Positions 8,410 to 16,291 of a stretch of DNA of 64,000 bases are shown piece after piece (position 1 is the stretch's first letter; each line of letters begins with the position of its first letter). Location of the stretch: assembly GCF_009604425.1 (NCBI RefSeq), contig NZ_WEGI01000013.1:248001-312000 (forward strand). The letters are read 5' to 3'. The DNA comes from Nocardia aurantia (GTDB taxonomy: Bacteria; Actinomycetota; Actinomycetes; Mycobacteriales; Mycobacteriaceae). Both the position numbers and the translations under genes were made by a program. Under the pieces are notes generated by a model. It made no database searches. It had not been told where the DNA came from and saw only the letters and a list, made by a program, of their open reading frames with translations.

Positions 8410-9600
8410 GTGGCGAAGGCGAAGTTCGAGCGGACGAAGCCCCACGTCAACATCGGCACCATCGGTCACGTCGACCACGGCAAGACCACGCTGACCGCGG
8501 CGATCACCAAGGTTCTGGCTGACAAGTACCCGAACCTGAACGCGGCGTTCGCGTTCGACCAGATCGACAAGGCGCCGGAGGAGAAGGCTCGTGGTATCAC
8601 GATCAACATCTCCCACGTCGAGTACCAGACGGAGAAGCGGCACTACGCCCACGTCGACGCCCCGGGCCACGCCGACTACATCAAGAACATGATCACCGGT
8701 GCGGCCCAGATGGACGGCGCCATCCTCGTGGTCGCCGCCACCGACGGCCCGATGCCGCAGACCCGTGAGCACGTGCTGCTCGCCCGTCAGGTCGGCGTGC
8801 CCTACATCCTGGTCGCGCTGAACAAGTCGGACATGGTCGACGACGAGGAGATCCTCGAGCTCGTCGAGATGGAGGTCCGCGAACTGCTGGCCGCCCAGGA
8901 GTTCGACGAGGACGCGCCGGTCGTGCGCGTCTCCGGCCTGAAGGCCCTCGAGGGTGACCCGCAGTGGACCCAGTCCGTGCTGGACCTGATGGACGCCGTC
9001 GACGAGTCGATCCCGGACCCGGTCCGTGAGACCGACAAGCCGTTCCTGATGCCGATCGAGGACGTCTTCACGATCACCGGTCGTGGCACCGTCGTCACCG
9101 GTCGTGTCGAGCGCGGCATCGTCAACGTGAACGAGGAAGTCGAGATCGTCGGCATCAAGCCGAAGACCACGAAGACCACGATCACCGGCATCGAGATGTT
9201 CCGCAAGCTGCTCGACCAGGGTCAGGCGGGCGACAACGTCGGCCTGCTGGTCCGTGGTATCAAGCGCGAGGACGTGGAGCGCGGCCAGGTCGTCATCAAG
9301 CCGGGCACCACCACCCCGCACACCGATTTCGAGGGCCAGGCGTACATCCTGTCGAAGGACGAGGGCGGCCGCCACACCCCGTTCTTCAACAACTACCGCC
9401 CGCAGTTCTACTTCCGCACCACCGACGTGACCGGCGTCGTGACCCTCCCCGAGGGCACCGAGATGGTCATGCCGGGCGACAACACCGAGATGAGCGTCAA
9501 GCTCATCCAGCCGGTCGCCATGGAAGAGGGCCTGCGCTTCGCGATCCGCGAGGGTGGCCGCACCGTCGGCGCCGGTCGCGTCACGAAGATCATCAAGTGA
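8410..9600 (+). CDS. tuf: Elongation factor Tu
   Basis: EF-Tu delivers aminoacyl-tRNA to the ribosomal A site as a GTP complex. The 396-residue protein is full length: GHVDHGKTT (G1), RGITI in the effector region, DAPGHADY (G3) and NKSDMVDD (G4). The GTG start has a strong AGGAGG site 7-8 nt upstream. It is the last gene of the str operon and is followed by three consecutive hairpins, the last a clear terminator. Confidence 0.99.
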   Translation: MAKAKFERTKPHVNIGTIGHVDHGKTTLTAAITKVLADKYPNLNAAFAFDQIDKAPEEKARGITINISHVEYQTEKRHYAHVDAPGHADYIKNMITGAAQMDGAILVVAATDGPMPQTREHVLLARQVGVPYILVALNKSDMVDDEEILELVEMEVRELLAAQEFDEDAPVVRVSGLKALEGDPQWTQSVLDLMDAVDESIPDPVRETDKPFLMPIEDVFTITGRGTVVTGRVERGIVNVNEEVEIVGIKPKTTKTTITGIEMFRKLLDQGQAGDNVGLLVRGIKREDVERGQVVIKPGTTTPHTDFEGQAYILSKDEGGRHTPFFNNYRPQFYFRTTDVTGVVTLPEGTEMVMPGDNTEMSVKLIQPVAMEEGLRFAIREGGRTVGAGRVTKIIK

Positions 9601-9644
9601 CGTTGCCCCGCAACGTAACTCGACAGTGACGTTCCCCGGAACGT
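9601..9644 (+). repeat. Two short hairpins directly after tuf
   Basis: CGTTGC-ccc-GCAACG (9601-9615) begins on the base after the tuf stop codon. ACGTTCC-cc-GGAACGT lies at 9629-9644. Both have perfect arms and precede the main terminator. They could stabilise the 3' end of the abundant tuf mRNA. Confidence 0.55.
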
Positions 9645-9656
9645 GACGATCGCACG

Positions 9657-9685
9657 AGGGCCGCTCCCCGAGGGGGAGCGGCCCT
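9657..9685 (+). terminator. Rho-independent-type terminator of the str operon
   Basis: This is a perfect 13-bp GC-rich stem with a 3-nt GAG loop, arms at 9657-9669 and 9673-9685, followed by a pyrimidine-rich TCTGCTGTT stretch. It separates the str operon from the toxin-antitoxin pair. Confidence 0.8.
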
Positions 9686-9719
9686 TCTGCTGTTCGCCCG
9701 GGCGGCATCACCCGGCCGG

Positions 9720-9725
9720 TATGCT
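9720..9725 (+). promoter_or_regulatory. Candidate -10 box of the toxin-antitoxin operon
   Basis: TATGCT lies 6 nt before the ATG at 9732, a spacing that suggests a leaderless transcript. Confidence 0.4.
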
Positions 9726-9731
9726 GTGACG

Positions 9732-9947
9732 ATGACCAGGATTACCTTCGACGCGAACCAGCTCGGTGGTCGGCCCTGTATTCGCAATATGCGGATCAGG
9801 GTGAAGGATGTGCTGGAACTGTTGGCCATCGGCGAGACAGAGGACTCGATCCTCGAGGATTATCCCTATCTCGAGCGGGAAGACATCCGCGCCTGCCTGG
9901 CATTCGCCGCAGCCGAGGCTGACCATCCGATCCTACGAACCGCGTGA
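9732..9947 (+). CDS. DUF433-family antitoxin
   Basis: This 71-residue protein starts MTRITFDANQLGGRPCIRNM. The GGRPCIR motif and the following helical part (VLELLAIGETEDSILEDYPYLEREDIRACL) are typical of DUF433 proteins, small helix-turn-helix antitoxins found with DUF5615 toxins. It would neutralise the toxin encoded next and probably bind the operon promoter. A GTG two codons upstream (9726) is also possible. The stop overlaps the toxin start by 4 nt (GTGA), the usual coupling for such pairs. Family and partner are clear; activity is inferred. Confidence 0.85.
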   Translation: MTRITFDANQLGGRPCIRNMRIRVKDVLELLAIGETEDSILEDYPYLEREDIRACLAFAAAEADHPILRTA

Positions 9948-10279
9948 AGTTTCTCGTCGACGCGCAGCTGCCGCCTGCACTGGCACGTGCGATTACCGGC
10001 GAAGGTCACGACGCAATTCATGTCTGCGATATCGAGCTGACCTCGGCCTCCGACCACGCCGTATGGGAGGAGGCCACCAGACTCGAGGCGGTGATCGTCA
10101 CGAAAGACGAGGACTTCGTGACGATCAGCCGTTCCCGCGGCGGAGATTCGACGCCTGCCGTCGTGTGGCTACGTGCCGGAAATTGTTCGAAAAAGGCTCT
10201 GCTGGAAGGGTTTCTGCCCATCTTGCCGACCGTCGTCCACATGTTGGCGGCCGGCGAGAGGTTCATCGAGGTGCGCTGA
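9944..10279 (+). CDS. DUF5615 PIN-like toxin
   Basis: This 111-residue protein begins MKFLVDAQLPPALAR, the DUF5615 signature. The fold is PIN-like, with acidic residues placed to bind metal: Asp6 in LVDAQLP, Glu and Asp in the middle region, and TKDEDF near residue 54. Members are thought to be ribonuclease toxins paired with DUF433 antitoxins. The GTG start overlaps the antitoxin stop. It converges on the repeat-protein gene, whose stop lies 1 nt away with no room for a terminator between them. The RNA target is unknown. Confidence 0.83.
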   Translation: MKFLVDAQLPPALARAITGEGHDAIHVCDIELTSASDHAVWEEATRLEAVIVTKDEDFVTISRSRGGDSTPAVVWLRAGNCSKKALLEGFLPILPTVVHMLAAGERFIEVR

Positions 10280-10280
10280 T

Positions 10281-12509
10281 TCAGGAGTCCTCGGTGGCGG
10301 CGAGGAGGGCTTCGGCGAAGGCGCGCATCTGGGTGGTGCCGCCGAACCAGGCGGAGACCAGGTCGACGGCCGCGGTGCGGGTGCGATGGGCGGCGCGGAC
10401 GAAGTCGGCCAGGGAGTAGTCGCCGGATTCGACCTTCGCGGCGATGTTCTCGAGGTTGTGGCTGGCCAGCAGCAACTGCATCACCAGGTGCACGTCGACG
10501 GCGGCGGGGGTGTCGATGAGCGCATCGGAGCCGCCTGCGGGGGCGCGGCGGCGGCCGCCGGATCCGGTGCCGACGATCGGTTCGGGGCGGGTGATCGGAT
10601 CCGAGGCCGACCCGGACAGGTCTTCCCGTGAGTGCTGCGGGGCCGGATCCGTGGGGATGAATTGCTCACGCGGAGTGGATATTTCGCGAGAGGTGCTCGG
10701 CGTCCGCTGGCCGAGGGGCTCCCGTTGGGCGATCGGTGAGCGCTGGGGGAGCGGTTCGTGCTGACCGACGGGTTCGCGCTGGGCAACAGGCTCGCGTTGG
10801 GCGATGGGCTCCCGTTGGGCAACTGGTTCGCGTTGGGCGATGGGTTCGCGCTGGGCGACCGGTTCGCGCTGGGCGACCGGTTCGCGCTGAGCAATGGGCT
10901 CGCGTTGGGCGATGGGCTCGCGTTGAGCGATGGGCTCGCGTTGAGCAATGGGCTCGCGCTGGGCGATGGGCTCGCGTTGAGCGATGGGCTCGCGTTGAGC
11001 GATGGGCTCGCGTTGGGCAATGGGTTCGCGCTGGGCGACCGGTTCGCGCTGGGCGACGGATTCGCGGCGGGCCACCGCCTCGGCCTGGGTTGCGGACTCG
11101 CGGTGGGCCGCTGCCTCGCGTTGGGCCAGTGGTTTGCGTTCGGCGAGCGGCTCGCGCTGAGCCAGGGAGTCGCGTTGCGCGGAGGGGGCACGCTGCGGCA
11201 GGGAGTCCCGCTGCGCCAAGGGATCTCGCTGGATGAGCGGTTGCCGCTTGGGCAGTGGATCCGGCGGGGCGAGCGGGTCGCGCGTGACACCCGGATTGTG
11301 CAGGGCCGCGGGCTGCCCGTGGGCGGGCGGCTCGGACGAGTGCCGCGGGTTGTCCGCCGGCGAGATACGGTGCCGCAGTTCGGGTTGCGGTGGCGCGGGC
11401 GCGATTGCCGGCTGGGCCGAAAACGGTTGCGCGGCAGACAGGTCCAACGGTGCTCCGGGCGGGAAACCGTTGGGTTGCGCGGCGGTCGAGTCGAGCGGGG
11501 CACCGGGTGCGAAGCTGTTGTGTTGCGAGGCAGGTGCGTTCAGCGATGTGCCGAAAGGGAAGCCGTTGTGTTGCGCCGCAGATGAATCCAGCGGTGAGCC
11601 TGCGGTGAAGCCGTTGTGTTGCGCCGCAGGTGAATCGAGCGGTGAGCCTGCGGTGAAGCCGTTGTATCGCGCGGCAGGTGAATCCGGCGGCGAGCCGGGG
11701 CCGAAACCGTTGTGGTGCCCGGCGGTCGAGTCCAGTGGCGTGAAACCGTTGTGTTGCGCGGGTTCGATTGCGGTGCTGTCGGATTGAGCCGCCGCTGCCG
11801 CGAGCTCGGCCTTGGCGCGTTCGGTGATCGATTCCAGCATCGCCATCACGGACGCGCTGTGCTGGCCGGAGCTGTCGGAGCTGTCACCCGAAGCGGAAGG
11901 CGCCGCGGTGCCGGTGGTTCCGGAGGCACCTTGGCTTCCGGACATGACCGGGGTGCTCGACAAGCGCTGCGCTCCAGACATTCCGGAAGCGCCCTGGGTG
12001 GCGGATGATGACATACCGGAGAGCCCGGGTGCACCCGGCGCGGCGGACGGGCCGGCGGTGCCGAACGGCGGGGGCGAGCCCGGGGTACCGAACGACTCGG
12101 ACGAAGAGCCCGGGATACCGAAAGATTCGGCAGGCGAACTCGACGTACCGAACGAGTTGCCCCGCCCGCTCGACATCCCGTTCGAGACCGGGGTGCCGGA
12201 CAGCCCGTCGGGAGTGGCAGGCGTACTCCCCGTGGCGGGTGTGCTCGGCCCGATGGGCACGCTGGAGGCCAGATTCCACTCGATGCCGGATTCGGGCCTT
12301 CCCCACTGCACGCCGTCGGTGCGGCCGAGGGCGGTGCGGCCCGTGGTGTATGCGGAGCCGTTGGCCGTGCCCTGCGGATCGGAACCCGTGAGCCCGTTGG
12401 TCGATCCCGAGTTCGAGTCACCGGCCGAGTTGGTCAGACGGTATCCCGCCGGTCGGCCGCGTTGCGGTTCGGCGAAACTTGCGAAATCGGCGTCCGTCAT
12501 AGCCGCCAT
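10281..12509 (-). CDS. Repeat-rich protein with REP(I/V)AQ hexapeptide array and conserved C-terminal domain
   Basis: This protein of 742 residues or slightly fewer is of unknown function. From the N-terminus it has a short conserved start (MTDADFASFAEPQRGRPAGY), a long Gly/Ser/Thr/Pro-rich stretch with SFGTPG-like motifs (about 100-220), six 16-residue repeats of the form HNGFTAGSPLDSPAAQ (about 245-360), and a hexapeptide array centred on REPIAQ (about 420-605). It ends with a compact, predicted helical domain of about 80 residues (LIDTPAAVDVHLVMQLLLASHNLENIAAKVESG...). No signal peptide or membrane helix is seen, so it is probably cytoplasmic. Start may be the ATG at 12509 or that at 12500. 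The biased codon pattern also creates a long repeat ORF on the opposite strand, which I take as a shadow. The C-terminal domain probably carries the function and the repeats act as a spacer; this is inference. Confidence 0.75.
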   Translation of the reverse strand: MAAMTDADFASFAEPQRGRPAGYRLTNSAGDSNSGSTNGLTGSDPQGTANGSAYTTGRTALGRTDGVQWGRPESGIEWNLASSVPIGPSTPATGSTPATPDGLSGTPVSNGMSSGRGNSFGTSSSPAESFGIPGSSSESFGTPGSPPPFGTAGPSAAPGAPGLSGMSSSATQGASGMSGAQRLSSTPVMSGSQGASGTTGTAAPSASGDSSDSSGQHSASVMAMLESITERAKAELAAAAAQSDSTAIEPAQHNGFTPLDSTAGHHNGFGPGSPPDSPAARYNGFTAGSPLDSPAAQHNGFTAGSPLDSSAAQHNGFPFGTSLNAPASQHNSFAPGAPLDSTAAQPNGFPPGAPLDLSAAQPFSAQPAIAPAPPQPELRHRISPADNPRHSSEPPAHGQPAALHNPGVTRDPLAPPDPLPKRQPLIQRDPLAQRDSLPQRAPSAQRDSLAQREPLAERKPLAQREAAAHRESATQAEAVARRESVAQREPVAQREPIAQREPIAQREPIAQREPIAQREPIAQREPIAQREPIAQREPIAQREPVAQREPVAQREPIAQREPVAQREPIAQREPVAQREPVGQHEPLPQRSPIAQREPLGQRTPSTSREISTPREQFIPTDPAPQHSREDLSGSASDPITRPEPIVGTGSGGRRRAPAGGSDALIDTPAAVDVHLVMQLLLASHNLENIAAKVESGDYSLADFVRAAHRTRTAAVDLVSAWFGGTTQMRAFAEALLAATEDS
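10690..11255 (-). repeat. 18-bp tandem array encoding REP(I/V)AQ hexapeptides
   Basis: There are about 30 in-frame units of 18 bp. The central units (about 10758-11064, roughly 17 copies) are nearly identical and read REPIAQ or REPVAQ, including a run of eight REPIAQ. Flanking units (RDSLPQ, REPLAE, RKPLAQ, RESATQ) are degenerate. Third-base differences between units show that the array is not freshly duplicated throughout. Confidence 0.9.
11430..11765 (-). repeat. 48-bp tandem repeats encoding 16-residue units
   Basis: Six full units plus a partial one encode HNGF-(T/P)-x-G-(S/A)-P-L-D-S-x-A-A-Q. The middle copies (about 11580-11680) are almost identical at DNA level. They lie in the same gene as the hexapeptide array but form a distinct repeat family. 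Confidence 0.85.
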
Positions 12510-12640
12510 TCTTACTTGCCCGGCCGATTATGGCGACCAGACGGCCACACGCTGCGGCGATCCGCGAATCGGCTCGCCGATCACGACTGCGGCTCCGACC
12601 GGCTCGCCGTCGCGGTGCGCAGGGACAGCGCAGGACGGCA

Positions 12641-13588
12641 TCACAATCGCGGCGCCGGAAGCCAGCGGCCCGTACGCGGTTTGCCCATGGCCGCCGCCGC
12701 TGCCGCCTCCATCCGGCGTGCCACCACACCCGGCTCGTCGAGATCGTCCCAGGTCCAGCGGGCCACCGACCAGCCGAGAGCACGCAGCCGTGCCTCGCGC
12801 TGCCGGGCGGCGGCCGTGGCCCCGACGGGCGAGCCGCCGGTCGCATAACCCGGTGGGTCACCGTCGAATTCGCCGACGACGCCCATCTTCGGGAAGAGGA
12901 AGTCGGCCCGCGCGACGAATCCGGCTGCGGGCGACAGGATGCGCGCTTGCAACTCCGGCGCCGGAAATCCCGCCTGCCGCAACGCGACCCGGCTCCGCGA
13001 TGCACCGATGCTCTCGCTGCGCCGGTCCAGGAACCGCACCACGGCCGCGGCATTGCGATGACCGGGCCGGTTGTCCAGTCGGTGCAGCTGATCGTGCAAC
13101 CGGGCTCTGCTCGTGCCACCGCCCCGCAACGCCCCGTCGCCGCACACCACGGACTGTTCGAACGGTTCGGTGCGGGCCAGGTCGACGAGGGTACGTGCCA
13201 CCGTGGTGCACCGGATACCGTCCACGACCGTGATCTCCTCCGGCTCGAGCAGCGCGGAGTGCACCAGGAGATGGGCGCCGCGCCGGCCGCCGTTGCGCCG
13301 GTTACGGGTGAGGTGAACGCGATCCAGCCGCAGCCGCCAGACCGGCAGGCCGTGCAGCACCGCCGCGGAAACATGGCTGACCACAGCGGAATCGGAGGTC
13401 GTGACGACGGTGGCCCGGATCAGCAGCCGATGGCGCTGCGCCGGTGACACCGCGGTGGGCGGAACGGCCAGATAATGCCCGGGCCGCAGCCGATGCCACA
13501 GACCGTGGCGGCACAGCCGGTGCAGATCGGTATCCGACAGACCGGCGGCGAGGGCGTCACGCCGGGAAATTGATTGCGGGGTGGCCAT
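12641..13588 (-). CDS. AbiEi-like antitoxin/DUF559-type endonuclease-like fusion protein
   Basis: This is a 315-residue protein. The N-terminal part (residues 1-150: SRRDALAAGLSDTDLHRLCRHGLWHRLRPGHYLA, later VARTLVDLAR) matches the AbiEi-type winged-helix antitoxin pattern. The C-terminal part (about 200-300: ARADFLFPKMGVVGEFDG, then REARLRALGWSVARWTWDDL) has the layout of DUF559/Vsr-like restriction-endonuclease-fold proteins, with candidate active-site acids in ADFLF and VGEFDG. Proteins of this architecture are common and multicopy in Mycobacteriales, mostly without a linked AbiEii toxin, and none is adjacent here. It lies 131 nt upstream of the repeat protein on the same strand. Its role is unknown. 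Confidence 0.7.
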   Translation of the reverse strand: MATPQSISRRDALAAGLSDTDLHRLCRHGLWHRLRPGHYLAVPPTAVSPAQRHRLLIRATVVTTSDSAVVSHVSAAVLHGLPVWRLRLDRVHLTRNRRNGGRRGAHLLVHSALLEPEEITVVDGIRCTTVARTLVDLARTEPFEQSVVCGDGALRGGGTSRARLHDQLHRLDNRPGHRNAAAVVRFLDRRSESIGASRSRVALRQAGFPAPELQARILSPAAGFVARADFLFPKMGVVGEFDGDPPGYATGGSPVGATAAARQREARLRALGWSVARWTWDDLDEPGVVARRMEAAAAAAMGKPRTGRWLPAPRL

Positions 13589-13671
13589 ATGCCGATCATG
13601 GCCACCCCGCGATCCGGGTTACAGCCCCCCGGTCACGACTGTGGACAACTCCGGGGGTGTGAGCAAAACAA

Positions 13672-14922
13672 TCAGCAGTTCCGCGGCGCCGGCACGCCGT
13701 TCATCCGGGCCGACACCCAATCGATCGCCAGCGGCATACCCACCACCGCGGTGGTCATGTGCTCCGGAATCGGGATCGGATCGACCTGTAGCCGCACCCC
13801 GGCGTCGCAATACCGTCGATCGGTGTGGTCGATCGCGTCCACCGGCAGTAGCGGATCTCCGGGCGAATGCCATTCGAAGATCGGCATGGTCGGGATGCCG
13901 TCGAAGTACTCGAGGCTGTTCTCCTCCAGCACGGCGCGTGCATCGGGACTGTCGATCAGAGCCGTGCTGGCCGCGTATTCCATCACGGAGTGGCCGGCAC
14001 CGGTGGCGATGATGTCGTTGGTGCAGCTGTTGGCCATCCGGTTACCGACCGCCAGGCCGTCGGCATTCATGTTCTCGCTGATCGGCAACCGGTCCGGATA
14101 TTCCCGTTCCATCCCGATCGCGGCGGCCATCGCCAGTCCGAACGCCGGATGCGAGTCGGCGCCCAGCGCGGTCACCATGGTCACGAGATTCATCGGCACC
14201 CCACCGTAGGCGGCCCCGGCGATGTCCAGATCGGGTGCGTAGGTGGGTTGTAGTGCCGCCGCCCAGGCCGTCGCCATGCCGCCGCCGGAATAGCCGGCCA
14301 TCGCGACCCGGCTGCGGCCCAGGCCGAGTGCGGCCACCTGCTTCACGGCGCGGATACCGTCGAGCGTGATCTGCCCGCCTAGCCGCGCCGCGCCGTAGGC
14401 GAGTTGCGGGCCGAGATGGTCGGGCAGCGCCACGCTCCAGCCCTGCAACAGCACCCCGTTCAACGCGGGCGCTTCCCGGATGACCAGGTTGGGGTCGTTG
14501 CTGTAGAGCTCGTGCGAGACCGCGCATTCCGCGCCGAGCGCGTTGATGATGTGCTGATAGGACAGCAGCGGCCCGTCCACCGGATGGTTGAACGGGGTCA
14601 CCACCGTCGTGGTCGCCGCGATCGGTTCGCCGCGCGAATTGGTGGAGCGGAACTTCACCAGATTGACTGTGCTGCCGGGAAAAGTGGCCAGCGGGGGCAG
14701 CGCCCGCACGTCCAGGACGTCACCGAGCTGGCGATCCTCCAGATCGGCCGGGGCGGAATAGAAGGGATCCGGATCCGGGGCGTGGAACAGCGGCGAGGCT
14801 CCGGCGGTGGCGGTCATCGCCAGCCCGACGGCCGTGCCGCCGAGCGCCGCCAGCACGCGGCGCATCCCGCGCCGAGTGCTCCGGGACCGGGAAGGTAGAG
14901 CGGGTTCTGCCTGACGGTTCAT
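13672..14922 (-). CDS. Secreted lipase (LIP family, alpha/beta hydrolase)
   Basis: This 416-residue protein resembles secretory lipases of the LIP family (Candida lipase-like), which hydrolyse ester lipids outside the cell. An N-terminal export signal is visible: an Arg-rich stretch with STRRGMRR, then the hydrophobic core VLAALGGTAVGLAMTATAGA. The nucleophile elbow is GYSGG; candidate acid and base are Asp in HSPGDPLLP and His in PEHMTTAV, giving a complete triad. The frame is open upstream to 14973, but the ATG at 14922 is chosen because a GGAGGT site lies about 6 nt before it. It is followed downstream only by the fragment-free convergent spacer. Substrate is not known. Confidence 0.85.
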   Translation of the reverse strand: MNRQAEPALPSRSRSTRRGMRRVLAALGGTAVGLAMTATAGASPLFHAPDPDPFYSAPADLEDRQLGDVLDVRALPPLATFPGSTVNLVKFRSTNSRGEPIAATTTVVTPFNHPVDGPLLSYQHIINALGAECAVSHELYSNDPNLVIREAPALNGVLLQGWSVALPDHLGPQLAYGAARLGGQITLDGIRAVKQVAALGLGRSRVAMAGYSGGGMATAWAAALQPTYAPDLDIAGAAYGGVPMNLVTMVTALGADSHPAFGLAMAAAIGMEREYPDRLPISENMNADGLAVGNRMANSCTNDIIATGAGHSVMEYAASTALIDSPDARAVLEENSLEYFDGIPTMPIFEWHSPGDPLLPVDAIDHTDRRYCDAGVRLQVDPIPIPEHMTTAVVGMPLAIDWVSARMNGVPAPRNC

Positions 14923-15002
14923 CCATGACCTCCACGCGAGTGAAGCAGAATGTGAACTCCGGGCAGTCCGCATTCAAGTAGCAACCGCGAGGTTTTCCGT
15001 GC

Positions 15003-15092
15003 GACACGCCGCTCTGGTGTCCGGAAACTCCGTAAAAACTAGCTGGACACGCCGCAAACAGCCGACACGCCGAGGGTATTCATCGGCGTGTC
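15003..15092. promoter_or_regulatory. Cluster of GACACGCC elements with a perfect 10-bp inverted repeat
   Basis: GACACGCC occurs at 15003-15010, 15046-15053 and 15064-15071, and inverted at 15085-15092. The last two form a perfect inverted repeat, GACACGCCGA (15064-15073) and TCGGCGTGTC (15083-15092), with a 9-nt spacer. The cluster lies 80-170 nt upstream of the lipase start and downstream of the tetR stop, so it may be an operator, or the hairpin may end the tetR transcript. Confidence 0.5.
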
Positions 15093-15157
15093 CATGTTCG
15101 CGGATGGCGTTTCAGATCCTCGTAACGTGAATATAGCAAATATTTAGCAACACTGAC

Positions 15158-15787
15158 TCACCCGAGATGTGTCATCCCGGCCGCGACGACCCGGGAGATG
15201 CCGAGCATCTCGTCGGCCGTGGGCAGGCTGAGTCCGTCGAGGGTGTGCAGCCGATCGGTGGTGGCGACGGCGAGCATCGCCGAGACCCACGCGGCCGCGC
15301 ATGCCCGCAGGGTGCCGGGCTGCACCGGCCCGGGCGCGCTGGCCTGCAACACCCGCGCGGTGACGTCGAGCAGCTGATCGCGCATGCGGCGCAACTGCTT
15401 CCGGACGTCGGGGTGGGTGTCGGCCTCGCGCCACATGATGACCCGCAGCACCGAGGAATGGTGATCGCGCAGATTCAGCGCGGCGTCCAGGTTCACCAGG
15501 CTGGTGGCCGGATCGCCCGGGCTGATCACGGAATTGATGTCGGCGAGCGGATGCGGCGGAACCCGCTCGGCCATCAGCGCCGACAGGATCGAATCCTTCG
15601 TCGGGAAGTAGTAGAAGACCAGGCCTTTCGGCACGCCGGCGGCCCCGGCGATCGCCGCCGTCGCCGTCGCGTCGAATCCGTGTGCGGCGAACAGGTTTTC
15701 GGCGGCGTCGAGAATGAGCTGACGGGCGTCGCCGTCAACCTTGCGGCTGCGGCGACGCCCCGCTCGGTCGGGCTTCGGCACATGCAT
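15158..15787 (-). CDS. TetR-family regulator coupled to an SPW protein
   Basis: This 209-residue TetR-type repressor has its DNA-binding domain at about residues 17-65 (ARQLILDAAENLFAAHGF, then the helix-turn-helix ATATAAIAGAAGVPKGLVFYYFPTKDSILS). The remainder is a helical ligand-binding domain with no recognisable ligand motif. The ATG at 15787 overlaps the stop of the SPW gene by one base (TGATG); a GTG two codons later is an alternative. The operon promoter at 16173-16201 overlaps an 18-bp palindrome of the TetR operator type, so autorepression is likely. Confidence 0.87.
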   Translation of the reverse strand: MHVPKPDRAGRRRSRKVDGDARQLILDAAENLFAAHGFDATATAAIAGAAGVPKGLVFYYFPTKDSILSALMAERVPPHPLADINSVISPGDPATSLVNLDAALNLRDHHSSVLRVIMWREADTHPDVRKQLRRMRDQLLDVTARVLQASAPGPVQPGTLRACAAAWVSAMLAVATTDRLHTLDGLSLPTADEMLGISRVVAAGMTHLG

Positions 15788-16134
15788 CAAAGGGCAGTAT
15801 GCCGTCGCGCCGTGACCTGCGGAAGAGCTGCGACCGCAACGACCACGGTCAGCACGCCCACGATCCATGCGGTCCACGAAGCGCCGTTGAACGCATGGAA
15901 GTTCATCACCCAGGGGGAGATGAACAGCAGCACGCCGAGCAGGCCCATCGCGTAGTCCGCCCCCGCCTGGGCCGGGTTCGCGAGTTGGGCCAGACCCGTC
16001 AGGGCGATCAGGACACCCAGGACGATGAGGGTCCACAATGCCCGGTTGTTGTGGTCTACCCAGATCGGTGACAGCGCGGTGAAGACGCCGAGCACGACGG
16101 CTACGAAGTCCTGCGCGCGACTCTCGGTGAACAT
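15787..16134 (-). CDS. SPW-repeat membrane protein
   Basis: This 115-residue integral membrane protein has four predicted helices (about 9-26, 32-52, 59-76 and 84-104) and two SPW motifs (LSPIWVDHNN and ISPWVMNF), the signature of the SPW repeat family. The function of the family is unknown. The start has a strong AGGAGG site about 7 nt upstream. Its stop overlaps the tetR start, so the two are translationally coupled; the membrane protein may be the main regulated output or part of the sensing of the TetR ligand. Confidence 0.85.
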   Translation of the reverse strand: MFTESRAQDFVAVVLGVFTALSPIWVDHNNRALWTLIVLGVLIALTGLAQLANPAQAGADYAMGLLGVLLFISPWVMNFHAFNGASWTAWIVGVLTVVVAVAALPQVTARRHTAL

Positions 16135-16172
16135 CCAGTACCTCCTCGAGGATGGCGAATGATGCCTCCTTC

Positions 16173-16202
16173 GGTATAACTCTGATTGACCGCCCGATCA
16201 AT
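16173..16202 (-). promoter_or_regulatory. Promoter and TetR-type operator of the SPW-tetR operon
   Basis: On the minus strand, TTGATC (16201-16196) and TATACC (16178-16173) form -35 and -10 boxes 17 nt apart. The palindrome ATTGACCGCCCGATCAAT (16185-16202, one mismatched pair in the arms) overlaps the -35 box. This is the expected place for a repressor site. Confidence 0.55.
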
Positions 16203-16291
16203 AGTTCCGGCGGGAAAGATTATGCACCGATGTCGGATATGGTGGGCGTCACGGAGAGAACGCCACTCTCTTTGGATTAAAGTGAGGTTTC

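Noticed and set aside
10690..11255. Possible CRISPR array
   Set aside because: The 18-bp units are contiguous, with no spacers, and keep a coding frame.
10758..11585. Plus-strand repeat ORF rich in FALGDR/LALGDG that looks like a hexapeptide-repeat protein
   Set aside because: It is the exact antisense image of the REP(I/V)AQ array; the minus-strand gene has a conserved start, a conserved C-terminal domain and proper neighbours, while this ORF has none.
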